Below are positions 39,046-47,402 of a stretch of 64,000 nt of DNA, piece after piece. Position numbers and translations under genes: made by a program. Every line of letters begins with the position of its first letter. Within the stretch, counting starts at the first letter, position 1. Under the pieces are notes generated by a model. The model made no database searches. It saw only the letters and a program-made list of their open reading frames with translations, and had not been told where the DNA came from. The DNA is from Roseovarius sp. MMSF_3350 (lineage in GTDB: Bacteria; Pseudomonadota; Alphaproteobacteria; Rhodobacterales; Rhodobacteraceae), in contig NZ_JASHIZ010000003.1 of the NCBI RefSeq assembly GCF_030733425.1, positions 1 through 64,000 of the forward strand. Reading direction: 5' to 3'.

Positions 39046-40569
39046 ATGTACCCCATTCACTTCTTCCATCGCGCCGCCCGGCTCTGGCCCGACCAAATCG
39101 CTGTCGAACATGGCGACCAGGCACTTACGTATGACCAGCTGCACGCCCGCGTCCAGGCGCTCGCCACCGGCCTGCAAGAGCTTGATCCCGAATTCGGAAG
39201 TCGCGTCGGCATCTGCTGCTACAACACCATCGACCACCTGACCTGCTGGCTGGCGGTGCTGGCCGCGGGCAAGGTCTGGGTGCCGTTGCAACCGATGAAC
39301 GCCAGCGCCGAGCTGGTGCGCGCGGTCGGCTTCACCCGCGCCAGCATCGTCATCGTTCAGACCGATACCGCCGACAAGCTGACCGGCGCGGACACCACAT
39401 TCCTGTTTTCCGATCCCGCCGGCGGCCCCGGTACCACCGGCGACCTCATCCGCGCCAACATGGGCCAGGCACCTGTCAAAGCCAACCTGCCATTGTCCGC
39501 CACCCAGGCGATCAAGTTTACCGGCGGCACCACCGGCCTGCCCAAGGGCGTGATGCAGCCCTACCGCGCGTGGAACACCAACATCGCGACCCAGGTCGCC
39601 GCCTGGTCTCTGGGCGAGGGCCAGCGCTACCTCGCTGCTGCCCCCATCACCCACGGCACCTCCACCTATATCCTGCCGACGCTGGCAACCGGCGGCACGC
39701 TTGTCCTGCTGGACCGGCCCCGCCCCGAACAGACCCTGGACTTCCTGCAAAACGCGCGGATCACCACCACCTTCGTGCCGCCCACAGTGCTGTACATGCT
39801 GATGGAGCTCGACGGCGTGCGCGACGCCGACTATGCCCACCTCAAGAACCTGATCTATGGCGCCGGCCCCATGCGCCCCGACGCCATCGGCCGTGCGCAG
39901 GACATCTTCGGCCCCTGCCTCGCCTCCACCTACGGTCAGACCGAGGCACCCCAGATCGCCACCATGATCTCGGCCGAAGAGCTGAAGGACCCCTCCAAGC
40001 GCGCCTCGGTGGGCCGCGAGACCCTGCTTAGTCAGGTCGAGATCATGGACGACAAGGGCAATGTCCTGCCCGCGGGCGAAACCGGCGAGATCGTCATCCG
40101 CGGCGACCTTCTGATGACCGGATACTGGGACCAGCCCGAGGCCACCGCCAGGACGCTGGTCGACGGCTGGCTGCACACCGGCGACCTGGGCCAGAAGGAC
40201 GCGGACGGCTATCTGTTCATCCGCGGCCGCGCCAAGGAGATGATCATCACCGGCGGCTTCAACGTCTACCCGGCGGATGTGGAAACCGTCATGGGCGAAC
40301 ACCCCGAGATCATCGACTGCGCCGTCTACGGCGTGCCCGACGACAAATGGGGCGAGGCGGTCCACGCCGCCGTTCAGGTGCGCGATGCCAAGGCCGTCAC
40401 GGCGGACGAGATCATCGCATTCATCCGCGAGCGCCTCGGTCCCGTCCAGACGCCCAAATCCGTCAATTTCCGTGACAGCCTGCCGCGCAACGCGATCGGC
40501 AAGCTTCAGAAGAACCAACTCTCCGAAGAGCACGCCGCCGCGCGGGCCGACGAACTTCAGAAAGGCTGA
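39046..40569 (+). CDS. AMP-forming acyl-CoA ligase
   Basis: Activates a carboxylic acid to its CoA thioester with ATP. The 507-residue protein has IKFTGGTTGLPKGVM (P-loop-like motif), YGQTEAPQ, the hinge GYLFIRGRAKEMIITGGFN and the C-terminal catalytic Lys in RNAIGKLQK. It follows the IclR gene and is 3 nt ahead of the citrate-synthase-fold gene. In this context it probably activates the acid imported by the TctCBA transporter of the same operon. Annotation as a fatty-acid ligase would be too specific. Confidence 0.88.
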   Translation: MYPIHFFHRAARLWPDQIAVEHGDQALTYDQLHARVQALATGLQELDPEFGSRVGICCYNTIDHLTCWLAVLAAGKVWVPLQPMNASAELVRAVGFTRASIVIVQTDTADKLTGADTTFLFSDPAGGPGTTGDLIRANMGQAPVKANLPLSATQAIKFTGGTTGLPKGVMQPYRAWNTNIATQVAAWSLGEGQRYLAAAPITHGTSTYILPTLATGGTLVLLDRPRPEQTLDFLQNARITTTFVPPTVLYMLMELDGVRDADYAHLKNLIYGAGPMRPDAIGRAQDIFGPCLASTYGQTEAPQIATMISAEELKDPSKRASVGRETLLSQVEIMDDKGNVLPAGETGEIVIRGDLLMTGYWDQPEATARTLVDGWLHTGDLGQKDADGYLFIRGRAKEMIITGGFNVYPADVETVMGEHPEIIDCAVYGVPDDKWGEAVHAAVQVRDAKAVTADEIIAFIRERLGPVQTPKSVNFRDSLPRNAIGKLQKNQLSEEHAAARADELQKG

Positions 40570-40572
40570 CCC

Positions 40573-41337
40573 ATGTCCAAACCAGCGCCCACGACATCGC
40601 TGTGCCGCTATACCGACACCGAGATCTTCTATCGCAACCACAACCTCGTGGACGAGCTGCTGACCGATGACTGCGATTTCGTCACCGTGATGATGCAACA
40701 CATCCTGAACCGCCCGGTCAGCCCCAGTCAGAAGCGCGTGATGAACGCGATCCTGATCGTGATGATGGAACACGGGCTGACGCCCAGCGCCATCACCACA
40801 CGGTCGATCTACATGTCCGCGCCCGAAAACTTGCAAGGCGCCGTGGCGGCCGGACTTCTGGCCGTCGGCAGCCAGTTCGTAGGCACGATCGAGAACAACG
40901 CCCGCCTGCTGTCGGAGCTGGTCGATCTGGACGCCGACGCCCAGGCCGCCCGCGCGACCGAAATCGTGCGCGAACACCGCGCCCGCAAGGCCCATCTGCC
41001 CGGCTTCGGCCACCACCTGCACAAACCCGACGACCCCCGCGCTCTCAAGCTGCTGGAGATCGGCGAGAAAGAATCCGACAACCCCCGCTACCTGCCCGCG
41101 CTGAAAACACTGTCGGCTGCCGTCGATGCCGAATTCGACCGCCACATCACCATCAACGCCACCGGCGCCACCGCCGCCCTTCTGGGCGACATGGACATCC
41201 CGGTGGAACTGATGCGCGGCTTTGCCGTCATCTCCCGTGCCGCCGGCCTCGTGGCGCATATCGCCGAAGAACAACAGAAACCGTCGGGGCGCTTCATATG
41301 GGAGACGATCGACAAGGCAATGCCCTTCGAGGAGTGA
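40573..41337 (+). CDS. Citrate-synthase-fold protein (citryl-CoA lyase-like)
   Basis: A 254-residue protein corresponding to the C-terminal half of the citrate synthase fold, as in citryl-CoA lyase. GFGHHLHKPDDPRA (His147) matches the GFGHxxYxxxDPRA block, and SRAAGLVAHIAEE the C-terminal block. Two catalytic positions differ: the first His of the LHGxA block reads Gln88 (LQGAV), and the Asp of the N-V-D block reads Thr197 (NAT). It may cleave a 3-hydroxy-3-carboxyacyl-CoA made by the upstream ligase, but the altered site leaves the reaction open. Translation is coupled to its neighbours (gaps of 3 nt). Confidence 0.7.
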   Translation: MSKPAPTTSLCRYTDTEIFYRNHNLVDELLTDDCDFVTVMMQHILNRPVSPSQKRVMNAILIVMMEHGLTPSAITTRSIYMSAPENLQGAVAAGLLAVGSQFVGTIENNARLLSELVDLDADAQAARATEIVREHRARKAHLPGFGHHLHKPDDPRALKLLEIGEKESDNPRYLPALKTLSAAVDAEFDRHITINATGATAALLGDMDIPVELMRGFAVISRAAGLVAHIAEEQQKPSGRFIWETIDKAMPFEE

Positions 41338-41340
41338 TCC

Positions 41341-42054
41341 ATGAGTGATTTCGCCATCGTCACCGGCGGCGCCCGCGGCATCGGCGCAGCCATCGCCGAG
41401 CGGCTCAAGGCCGACGGTCTGCGCGTCGCCGTGGTCGACCGCATCGTGCCCGAGCATGACCATGCCGACGAGGTGCTGGAACTGGACCTGTCCGATGTCG
41501 AGGCCACGCGCACCGCGTTGGAAAAATTCTGCGACGGCCGCCGCGTGACGCGGCTCGTGAACAATGCCGGCATCGTCGAACCCGCCGACGTGGAAGGGAC
41601 CGACCCCTATTCCATAGACAAGGTCGCGGCGGTCAACCTGCGCGCGCCGCTTGTCTGCCTGCAAGCCGCGCTGCCAGCGATGAAAGAGGCGCGACTGGGC
41701 CGTGTCGTCAACATTTCCAGTCGCGTGGCTCTCGGCAAGGAGTTGCGCACCGCCTATGCGGCCACCAAGGCCGGCCTGCACGGCATGACCAAGACCTGGG
41801 CGCTGGAACTCGGTCGGCACGGCATCACCGTCAACGCGCTCGGCCCCGGCCCCATCGCCACCGAACTTTTCAACAAGGTAAACCCGCCGGGTGACCCGCG
41901 CACCGAAAAGATCATCGCGACGGTGCCCATGAAACGCACCGGAACGCCTCAGGACGTGGCGGACGCCGTGTCGTTCTTCTGTTCCGAAAGGGCGGGGTTC
42001 GTGACCGGACAGGTCCTCTACGTCTGCGGAGGAATGACGATCGGATCGGTCTGA
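41341..42054 (+). CDS. Short-chain dehydrogenase/reductase
   Basis: A 237-residue NAD(P)-dependent SDR. TGGARGIG (residues 7-14) binds the cofactor, NNAG stabilises the core, and NISS with YAATK provide the catalytic Ser, Tyr and Lys. The start is 3 nt after the lyase-like gene, so it is part of the same transcript. It may oxidise a hydroxy group of the imported acid or reduce a product. The substrate cannot be told from sequence. Confidence 0.87.
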   Translation: MSDFAIVTGGARGIGAAIAERLKADGLRVAVVDRIVPEHDHADEVLELDLSDVEATRTALEKFCDGRRVTRLVNNAGIVEPADVEGTDPYSIDKVAAVNLRAPLVCLQAALPAMKEARLGRVVNISSRVALGKELRTAYAATKAGLHGMTKTWALELGRHGITVNALGPGPIATELFNKVNPPGDPRTEKIIATVPMKRTGTPQDVADAVSFFCSERAGFVTGQVLYVCGGMTIGSV

Positions 42055-42107
42055 AGACGATCCGGACCAAGGAAAGACACGACACTTCATCAAAGGAGGA
42101 GACCAAG

Positions 42108-43091
42108 ATGAAACTCAATCGTAGAACCCTGATCGGCGCCGTCAGCGCCACCGCGATGCTGGCCTTCGGCGGCTCTGCCATGGCGCAGGACTACCCGACC
42201 AAGCGTATCACCCTGATCGTGCCCTACAGCGCCGGCGGCGCCACCGACGTTCTGGCCCGCCAGGTGGCCGATGGCCTCGCACAGGTGCTGGATGAAACCG
42301 TGACTGTCGAAAACCGCCCCGGCGCCGGCGCCACGCTGGGCACCACGCAGGCGGCCAATGCCCGTCCTGACGGCTACACGCTCTTCATGGGGCAGGTCTC
42401 GTCGCACGGTATCGCGCCCGCGGTCTACAAGAACCTGCAATACGACCCGGTCGAGGATTTCACGCCGATCAAGCTGATCCTGTCGATCCCCAACGTCATG
42501 GTCGTCAACAAGGACAGCCCCTACCAGACCGCGCAGGAATTTCTCGACGCCGCGAAATCCGAAAACATGAGCTTCGGCTCCTCGGGCGTGGGCAGTTCGA
42601 TTCACCTCTCGGGCGAGATGTTCAAGGCCCGCACCGGCGCCGACATGACCCACGTGCCCTTCCGCGGCAGCGGCGAGGCCGTACCGGCCCTCTTGTCGGG
42701 CGATGTCGACGTGATGTTCGACAACCTGCCCTCGGCCATGCCGCATATCCAGTCGGGCGCCCTGCGCGCGCTGGCGGTCACCACGCCGGAACGTTCCGAG
42801 CATCTCGAGGACGTGCCGACGCTGGACGAGCTGGACATCGCCGAGCTTGACGGCTTCGCCGCGCGCTCGTGGTTCGGCCTTTTGGCCCCCGCCGGCACCG
42901 ACGACGCGGTTGTCGCCACGCTGAACGAGGCGCTGGACGAGGTTCTTGCAAGCGACAGCTTCAAGAAATTCGCCGATACGCGCGGCGGCCAGATCGAGGG
43001 CGGCAGCCCCGAGGATTTCGCCAAATATATCGACGGCGAACTTTCCAGCTGGAAAACCGTGGTGGATGAGGCCGGTGTAACCGTCGAATAA
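42108..43091 (+). CDS. tctC: Tripartite tricarboxylate transporter binding protein, first system
   Basis: A 327-residue periplasmic binding protein (Bug/TctC family) that captures the acid for the TctAB carrier. The leader (MKLNRRTLIGAVSATAMLAF, cut near AMA-QD) is followed by the family opening DYPTKRITLIVPYSAGGATD and NRPGAGATLGT. A GGAGG-type site precedes the ATG. It sits between the SDR gene and tctB. A strong 10-bp hairpin follows its stop codon. Confidence 0.93.
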   Translation: MKLNRRTLIGAVSATAMLAFGGSAMAQDYPTKRITLIVPYSAGGATDVLARQVADGLAQVLDETVTVENRPGAGATLGTTQAANARPDGYTLFMGQVSSHGIAPAVYKNLQYDPVEDFTPIKLILSIPNVMVVNKDSPYQTAQEFLDAAKSENMSFGSSGVGSSIHLSGEMFKARTGADMTHVPFRGSGEAVPALLSGDVDVMFDNLPSAMPHIQSGALRALAVTTPERSEHLEDVPTLDELDIAELDGFAARSWFGLLAPAGTDDAVVATLNEALDEVLASDSFKKFADTRGGQIEGGSPEDFAKYIDGELSSWKTVVDEAGVTVE

Positions 43092-43107
43092 TCCTGACAA
43101 ACAACAG

Positions 43108-43130
43108 GTGGCGGCCCCGCGGGCCGCCAC
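43108..43130 (+). other. Intercistronic hairpin after tctC (first system)
   Basis: A perfect 10-bp stem, GTGGCGGCCC and GGGCCGCCAC, with a 3-nt loop, 16 nt past the tctC stop. There is no T-tract, so it probably protects the 3' end of a processed tctC mRNA or attenuates read-through, giving more binding protein than membrane subunits. Confidence 0.75.
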
Positions 43131-43159
43131 TCTTCAAAGGCGGCATGGGAGGGCCAGCC

Positions 43160-43681
43160 ATGAGCGAAACAGATATAGACACCGAGAACCGCAAGGGTCG
43201 CCGCCGCGAGATCGTCTTCGCGGTGTTGACGATTCTGGCCTCGGTGCTTTTCGCATTCTTCGTGATCCCCGCCGGGGTGACGTCGCCGGCGTCGGTCAAG
43301 CACCTGCCCCTGTCGCCCACCTTCCTGCCTTATGTATTGACGATTGGCGTCGGTCTCTTCGCCCTGATCCACCTTCTGGAAGCAATCTTTGCCGCGCATA
43401 TTCCCGGCGAGGATGACGCCTCGCTGGGGACACATCCGCACTGGAAATCCCGCGTGCTGATGCTTGTCGGCCTGCTTGTGCTCTATCTTCTGATGCCCGA
43501 GCGGCTGGGCATGCCGCTCACCGCCATCGTTGTGACCATCGCCCTCATGGCCATCGGCGGGGAACGCCGCCCGCTCATCCTGCTGGGCGTCGGCATCGCC
43601 GTGCCGCTGCTGGTCTATCTCTTTTTCGCCCATGTCGCGCAGGTGCCCCTGCCCATGGGCCTGTTCGAAGACTGGATGTGA
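43160..43681 (+). CDS. tctB: Tripartite tricarboxylate transporter small membrane subunit, first system
   Basis: A 173-residue inner-membrane protein with about four or five hydrophobic segments, typical of TctB. The ATG at 43160 has GGGAGG 7 nt upstream and is preferred to an ATG at 43145. The first 15 residues are polar. It ends 3 nt before tctA. Confidence 0.87.
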   Translation: MSETDIDTENRKGRRREIVFAVLTILASVLFAFFVIPAGVTSPASVKHLPLSPTFLPYVLTIGVGLFALIHLLEAIFAAHIPGEDDASLGTHPHWKSRVLMLVGLLVLYLLMPERLGMPLTAIVVTIALMAIGGERRPLILLGVGIAVPLLVYLFFAHVAQVPLPMGLFEDWM

Positions 43682-43684
43682 TCC

Positions 43685-45190
43685 ATGCTTGAGAATATCG
43701 CAACCGGCTTCGAAATGTTCTTCACGCTCGGCAACCTGCTGGCGATCACCGCCGGTGTCTGCCTCGGCGTGACCGTTGGCGCGATCCCCGGCCTCACGGC
43801 GACCATGGCCGTGGCCCTCGCCCTGCCTTTCACCTTCAACCTCGATCCGGTCACCGGCATCCTGCTGCTGGTGGGCGTCTACAAGGGCGGCGTCTTCGGC
43901 GGCTCGATCACCGCGATCCTGATCCGCGCGCCCGGCACGCCCGCCGCCGCCTGCACCCTTCTCGACGGCTACCCTCTTGCGCAAAAGGGCCAGGCGGGCA
44001 AGGCGCTCAACATGGCGCTCTACGCCTCCTGCATCGCCGACTTCCTGTCCAACCTGTCCCTGATCTTCTTCGCCAGCCTTATCGCGGGCCTGGCGCTCGC
44101 CTTCGGCCCGCCCGAATATTTCTGGCTGATCTGCTTTTCACTTACCGTGGTGATCTCGATCTCCGGCTCGTCCCTGACCAAGGGCCTGATCTCGGGCCTG
44201 CTGGGCCTCCTGACCTCCACCATCGGGCTCGATCTGGTCTACGGCACCCAGCGGTTCACCTTCGACAATTTCAACCTGATGGGCGGGGTCAGCTATATCC
44301 CCCTGCTGATCGGCCTCTTCGCCCTGCCAGAAGTGATCGACTTCTACGTGCGCAAGGTCGCGCCCTTCACGGTCAAGACCGCCGACAAGAGCCGCGTGAG
44401 TCTGGCCGAACTCAAATCCAGCCTCGTCACCATCGTGCGCGGCAGCTTCATCGGCGTCATCATCGGCACAATCCCCGGTGCCGGCGCCACCGCCGCCGCG
44501 TTCCTCTCGTACGGTGAGGCGCGCCGCACCTCCAAGTCCCCCGAAACATTCGGCAAGGGCAATATCGAGGGCGTCGCCGCCTCCGAGGCGGGCAACAACG
44601 GCGTCGCCGGCGCCACGCTCATCCCCCTGCTGGCGCTCGGCATCCCGGGCGACGTGGTGACGGCGGTGATCCTCGGGGCGTTCATGCTTCAGGGCCTCAC
44701 CCCCGGCCCGCTGATGTTCCAGGACAACATCACCATCATCTACGCCATATTCATCGGCATCATGCTCAGCTCCGTCGTGCTGCTGGGGTCAGGCAAGCTC
44801 GCCATCCGCTACTTCGCCCGCATCGCCGACATCCCGCGCCATATCCTGCTGCCCATTGTCCTGATGTTCTGCGTCTTCGGCAGCTATGCCGTGCAAAGCC
44901 AGATGTTCGACGTGGGCGTGATGCTGGCCTTCGGCTTGCTGGGCTACATCATGATGAAGATCGACATGGCTGCGGCCCCCTTCCTGATGGGCTTCATCCT
45001 GGGCCCGCTCTTCGAGGACAACCTGCGCCGCTCGTTCCTCATTTCCGAGGATATCACGATCTTCTTCCGCAGCCCGATCTGCTGGATCTTCATCGTCATC
45101 ACCATTCTTTCGGCCTTCGTCGGCGTCCGCCGCGAGCTGCGCGCCACCCGCGCCAAGCGTGACGCCCTGCGCTCCTCGGGGGCGGCATGA
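43685..45190 (+). CDS. tctA: Tripartite tricarboxylate transporter large membrane subunit, first system
   Basis: A 501-residue polytopic carrier with the family signatures GAIPGLTATMAVALALPFTF near the N terminus and IIGTIPGAGATAAAFLSYGEA mid-protein, plus about 11-12 hydrophobic segments. It transports the acid delivered by the TctC just upstream. It overlaps the next SDR gene by 4 nt (ATGA). Confidence 0.94.
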   Translation: MLENIATGFEMFFTLGNLLAITAGVCLGVTVGAIPGLTATMAVALALPFTFNLDPVTGILLLVGVYKGGVFGGSITAILIRAPGTPAAACTLLDGYPLAQKGQAGKALNMALYASCIADFLSNLSLIFFASLIAGLALAFGPPEYFWLICFSLTVVISISGSSLTKGLISGLLGLLTSTIGLDLVYGTQRFTFDNFNLMGGVSYIPLLIGLFALPEVIDFYVRKVAPFTVKTADKSRVSLAELKSSLVTIVRGSFIGVIIGTIPGAGATAAAFLSYGEARRTSKSPETFGKGNIEGVAASEAGNNGVAGATLIPLLALGIPGDVVTAVILGAFMLQGLTPGPLMFQDNITIIYAIFIGIMLSSVVLLGSGKLAIRYFARIADIPRHILLPIVLMFCVFGSYAVQSQMFDVGVMLAFGLLGYIMMKIDMAAAPFLMGFILGPLFEDNLRRSFLISEDITIFFRSPICWIFIVITILSAFVGVRRELRATRAKRDALRSSGAA

Positions 45191-46014
45191 CCAGCGCGGC
45201 GGACACCGGCCTTCAGGGCCGCATCGCGCTGGTGATCGGCGCCGGCTCCATCGCGTCGGGCATCGGCATCGGGCGGGCCATCGCCATTTGCCTCGCCCGC
45301 GAAGGCGCCCATGTCATTGCCGCCGACAATGATCTTTCCTCTGCCCAGGAAACCGTGACCCATGTCACCAATGCAGGCGGCAGCGCCGAGGCCGCAACGG
45401 TCGATGTCCTCGACGACGTCAGCGTCACCGCCCTGATCTCGGGCATCGAGGCCAAACACGGACGCCTCGACATCCTGCACTGCAACGTGGGCCTGGGCAA
45501 AAGCGGGCCGTCCGAAAACACCACCCCCGCCGACTGGCGCCGCATCAGCGACGCCAACCTCACTTCGCTGCACGTCGCCGCCCAGGCCGCGATTCCGATG
45601 ATGCGTGCGCAGGGTCGCGGGGTCATCACCGTCACCTCCTCGATCGCGTCGATCCGGCATGTGGGCTATCCCCACCTCGCCTATTCCGCCACCAAGGCCG
45701 GCGCCAACCAGTTCGCCCGCTCGCTCGCGGTGGAACTCGCGCCCGACAACATCCGCGTGAATTCCATCATCGCGGGCCTCATTGACACCCCCCGTATCGG
45801 CGTCACGCTCGCTAACAGCTACGGCGACCGGACCGAGGCGCAGATGCGCGCCGCCCGCGCCGCGCAATGCCCGTTGGGGCGCATGGGCACCGCCTGGGAC
45901 ATCGCCGAGGCGGCAGTCTTCCTGGCCTCCGACAAGGCCGGCTACATCACCGGAACCGAACTGGTGGTCGATGGCGGTCTGTCGGCCAGCATACGCCAAA
46001 CCGTCGATGGCTGA
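45187..46014 (+). CDS. Second short-chain dehydrogenase/reductase of the first island
   Basis: A 275-residue SDR. The cofactor loop is longer than usual (GAGSIASGIGIGRA) and is followed by NVG in place of NNAG, then TVTSS and YSATK for the catalytic residues. The C-terminal VVDGG motif is present. It is coupled to tctA and to the membrane-protein gene by short overlaps. Having two different SDRs in one transcript suggests two redox steps on the imported compound. Confidence 0.85.
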   Translation: MTSAADTGLQGRIALVIGAGSIASGIGIGRAIAICLAREGAHVIAADNDLSSAQETVTHVTNAGGSAEAATVDVLDDVSVTALISGIEAKHGRLDILHCNVGLGKSGPSENTTPADWRRISDANLTSLHVAAQAAIPMMRAQGRGVITVTSSIASIRHVGYPHLAYSATKAGANQFARSLAVELAPDNIRVNSIIAGLIDTPRIGVTLANSYGDRTEAQMRAARAAQCPLGRMGTAWDIAEAAVFLASDKAGYITGTELVVDGGLSASIRQTVDG

Positions 46015-47392
46015 CGCACCCGTCATGTTCGGGCGGGTGCGCGACGTCCTCAACCCGCTGCTGGCGCTCTACCTGCTTGCCACCGGTGCCGCGGCCATCG
46101 TCGTGCCGGTGCCGGAAATTCCCGTGGTCTTCGCCCTGCTGGCGGTGGCCCTGCTCAATCGCCGCGGCCTCAACCGACCCGCCTGGATCATCGGCGGCCT
46201 TGTTTTTGTGCTCTTCCTCTGGGGCTGGGCCGGCGGCTGGATCGCGGAAACCGGCGGCCTCGACCGTATGATCTTTCTCTCCGCCTTCCTCGTCGCGCTC
46301 GGCCTGCTCAGCCGCGCGGCCTCCCGCGCGCCGGACATTCGCAAGGCCGCGGCCGTGGTGGCAAGCCGCCCGCGCGGCGCACGCTATCTCTTCGTCACGC
46401 TCGGCACCCATATCTTCGGCATCTTCCTAAATTTCGGCGCCGCAAGCCTGATGGCCACCCTGCTCGCCCAGACCCGCGAGACACTCGAAAGACAGAACGC
46501 GGTCGAGGACCTGACCCTCTCGATGCTGCGCGGCTTCGGCGCCATGCCCATGTGGTCGCCCTTGGCCCTGTCGACGATCATCACCCTGTCCATCCTCCCC
46601 GAGGTCGATTACTTCCAGATCCTTCCCTACGGCCTTGCCGCGGCGGTTCTTTACCTCGGCGCGGGCTATGCCGCGTCGCGCGGCCCCCGCGCCACCGATC
46701 CCGACCCCGGCAAATCACCCATGACGCGCGCCCTGCCCGCCCTGCCCGAACAGCTCATCCTGCTGCGCGTCGTCGCCCGGGTCGCCCTGCTCGTGGCGGT
46801 GGCCTTCGTGCTGCACGTGGCCGCGGACCTCTCGATGCCGGCCTCGGTGCTGGTGGCGGTGCTGGGCTTCTCGCTCGCCTGGTGGGCGATCCAGGTTGCC
46901 GCGCGCATCGCCCCCGGCCTGCACCGGGAACTGGCCGCCACCGCGGCAAGCGGCGTCAACGAGATCGTCATCGTCTCCTGCGCAGGCTTTCTCGGCGCGA
47001 TCATCGCATGGTTCGTCAGCAGCTTCGACGGCGCCCTGCCCTCGCCCCCCGATGCGCTGGTGCCCGCCCTCATCGCGCTGGTTCCCCTGGGCATGGTGCT
47101 GGGGGGCGTCTCGGCGCTCAATCCCATTGTGTCGGCCAGCATCCTTTTGGGCGTGCTGCACCCGCTGGTGCCCGAACCCGCCCTGATGTGGCTGGCGCTC
47201 GCCGCGATCGTCGGCTGGGGTCTCACCGCGGGCTCCACACCCTTCACCGCCAACGTGCTGATCACAACCCGCATCATGCAACTGGAACCGGCCCCGCTCC
47301 TGCGCCGGGGCAACTTGAAACTCACCGTACTGTCCTTGACCGCACTCGGCCTCTTCCTCGCCGTCGGCACGGTCATCTCACTCCAAGGTTAG
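46007..47392 (+). CDS. Unrecognised polytopic membrane protein
   Basis: A 461-residue protein with about 11-12 hydrophobic segments, starting at the ATG at 46007 that overlaps the SDR stop. I do not recognise a named family. Two paired features recall ion-transporter (IT)-superfamily carriers: SALNPIVSASILLG and TAGSTPFTANVLITTR, each a small-residue stretch near a membrane re-entry in the second half. An inner-membrane transporter or exporter of pathway product is plausible but not shown. It is tightly embedded between an SDR and the quinone oxidoreductase gene. Confidence 0.65.
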   Translation: MADAPVMFGRVRDVLNPLLALYLLATGAAAIVVPVPEIPVVFALLAVALLNRRGLNRPAWIIGGLVFVLFLWGWAGGWIAETGGLDRMIFLSAFLVALGLLSRAASRAPDIRKAAAVVASRPRGARYLFVTLGTHIFGIFLNFGAASLMATLLAQTRETLERQNAVEDLTLSMLRGFGAMPMWSPLALSTIITLSILPEVDYFQILPYGLAAAVLYLGAGYAASRGPRATDPDPGKSPMTRALPALPEQLILLRVVARVALLVAVAFVLHVAADLSMPASVLVAVLGFSLAWWAIQVAARIAPGLHRELAATAASGVNEIVIVSCAGFLGAIIAWFVSSFDGALPSPPDALVPALIALVPLGMVLGGVSALNPIVSASILLGVLHPLVPEPALMWLALAAIVGWGLTAGSTPFTANVLITTRIMQLEPAPLLRRGNLKLTVLSLTALGLFLAVGTVISLQG

Positions 47393-47402
47393 GAGCCCTC
47401 TC

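Noticed and set aside
38587-42093. A very long open frame on the minus strand opposite the IclR, ligase, lyase-like and SDR genes
   Set aside because: It arises from the GC-rich third codon positions of the plus-strand genes. Its translation is low-complexity His/Gly/Arg/Val-rich and matches nothing recognisable.
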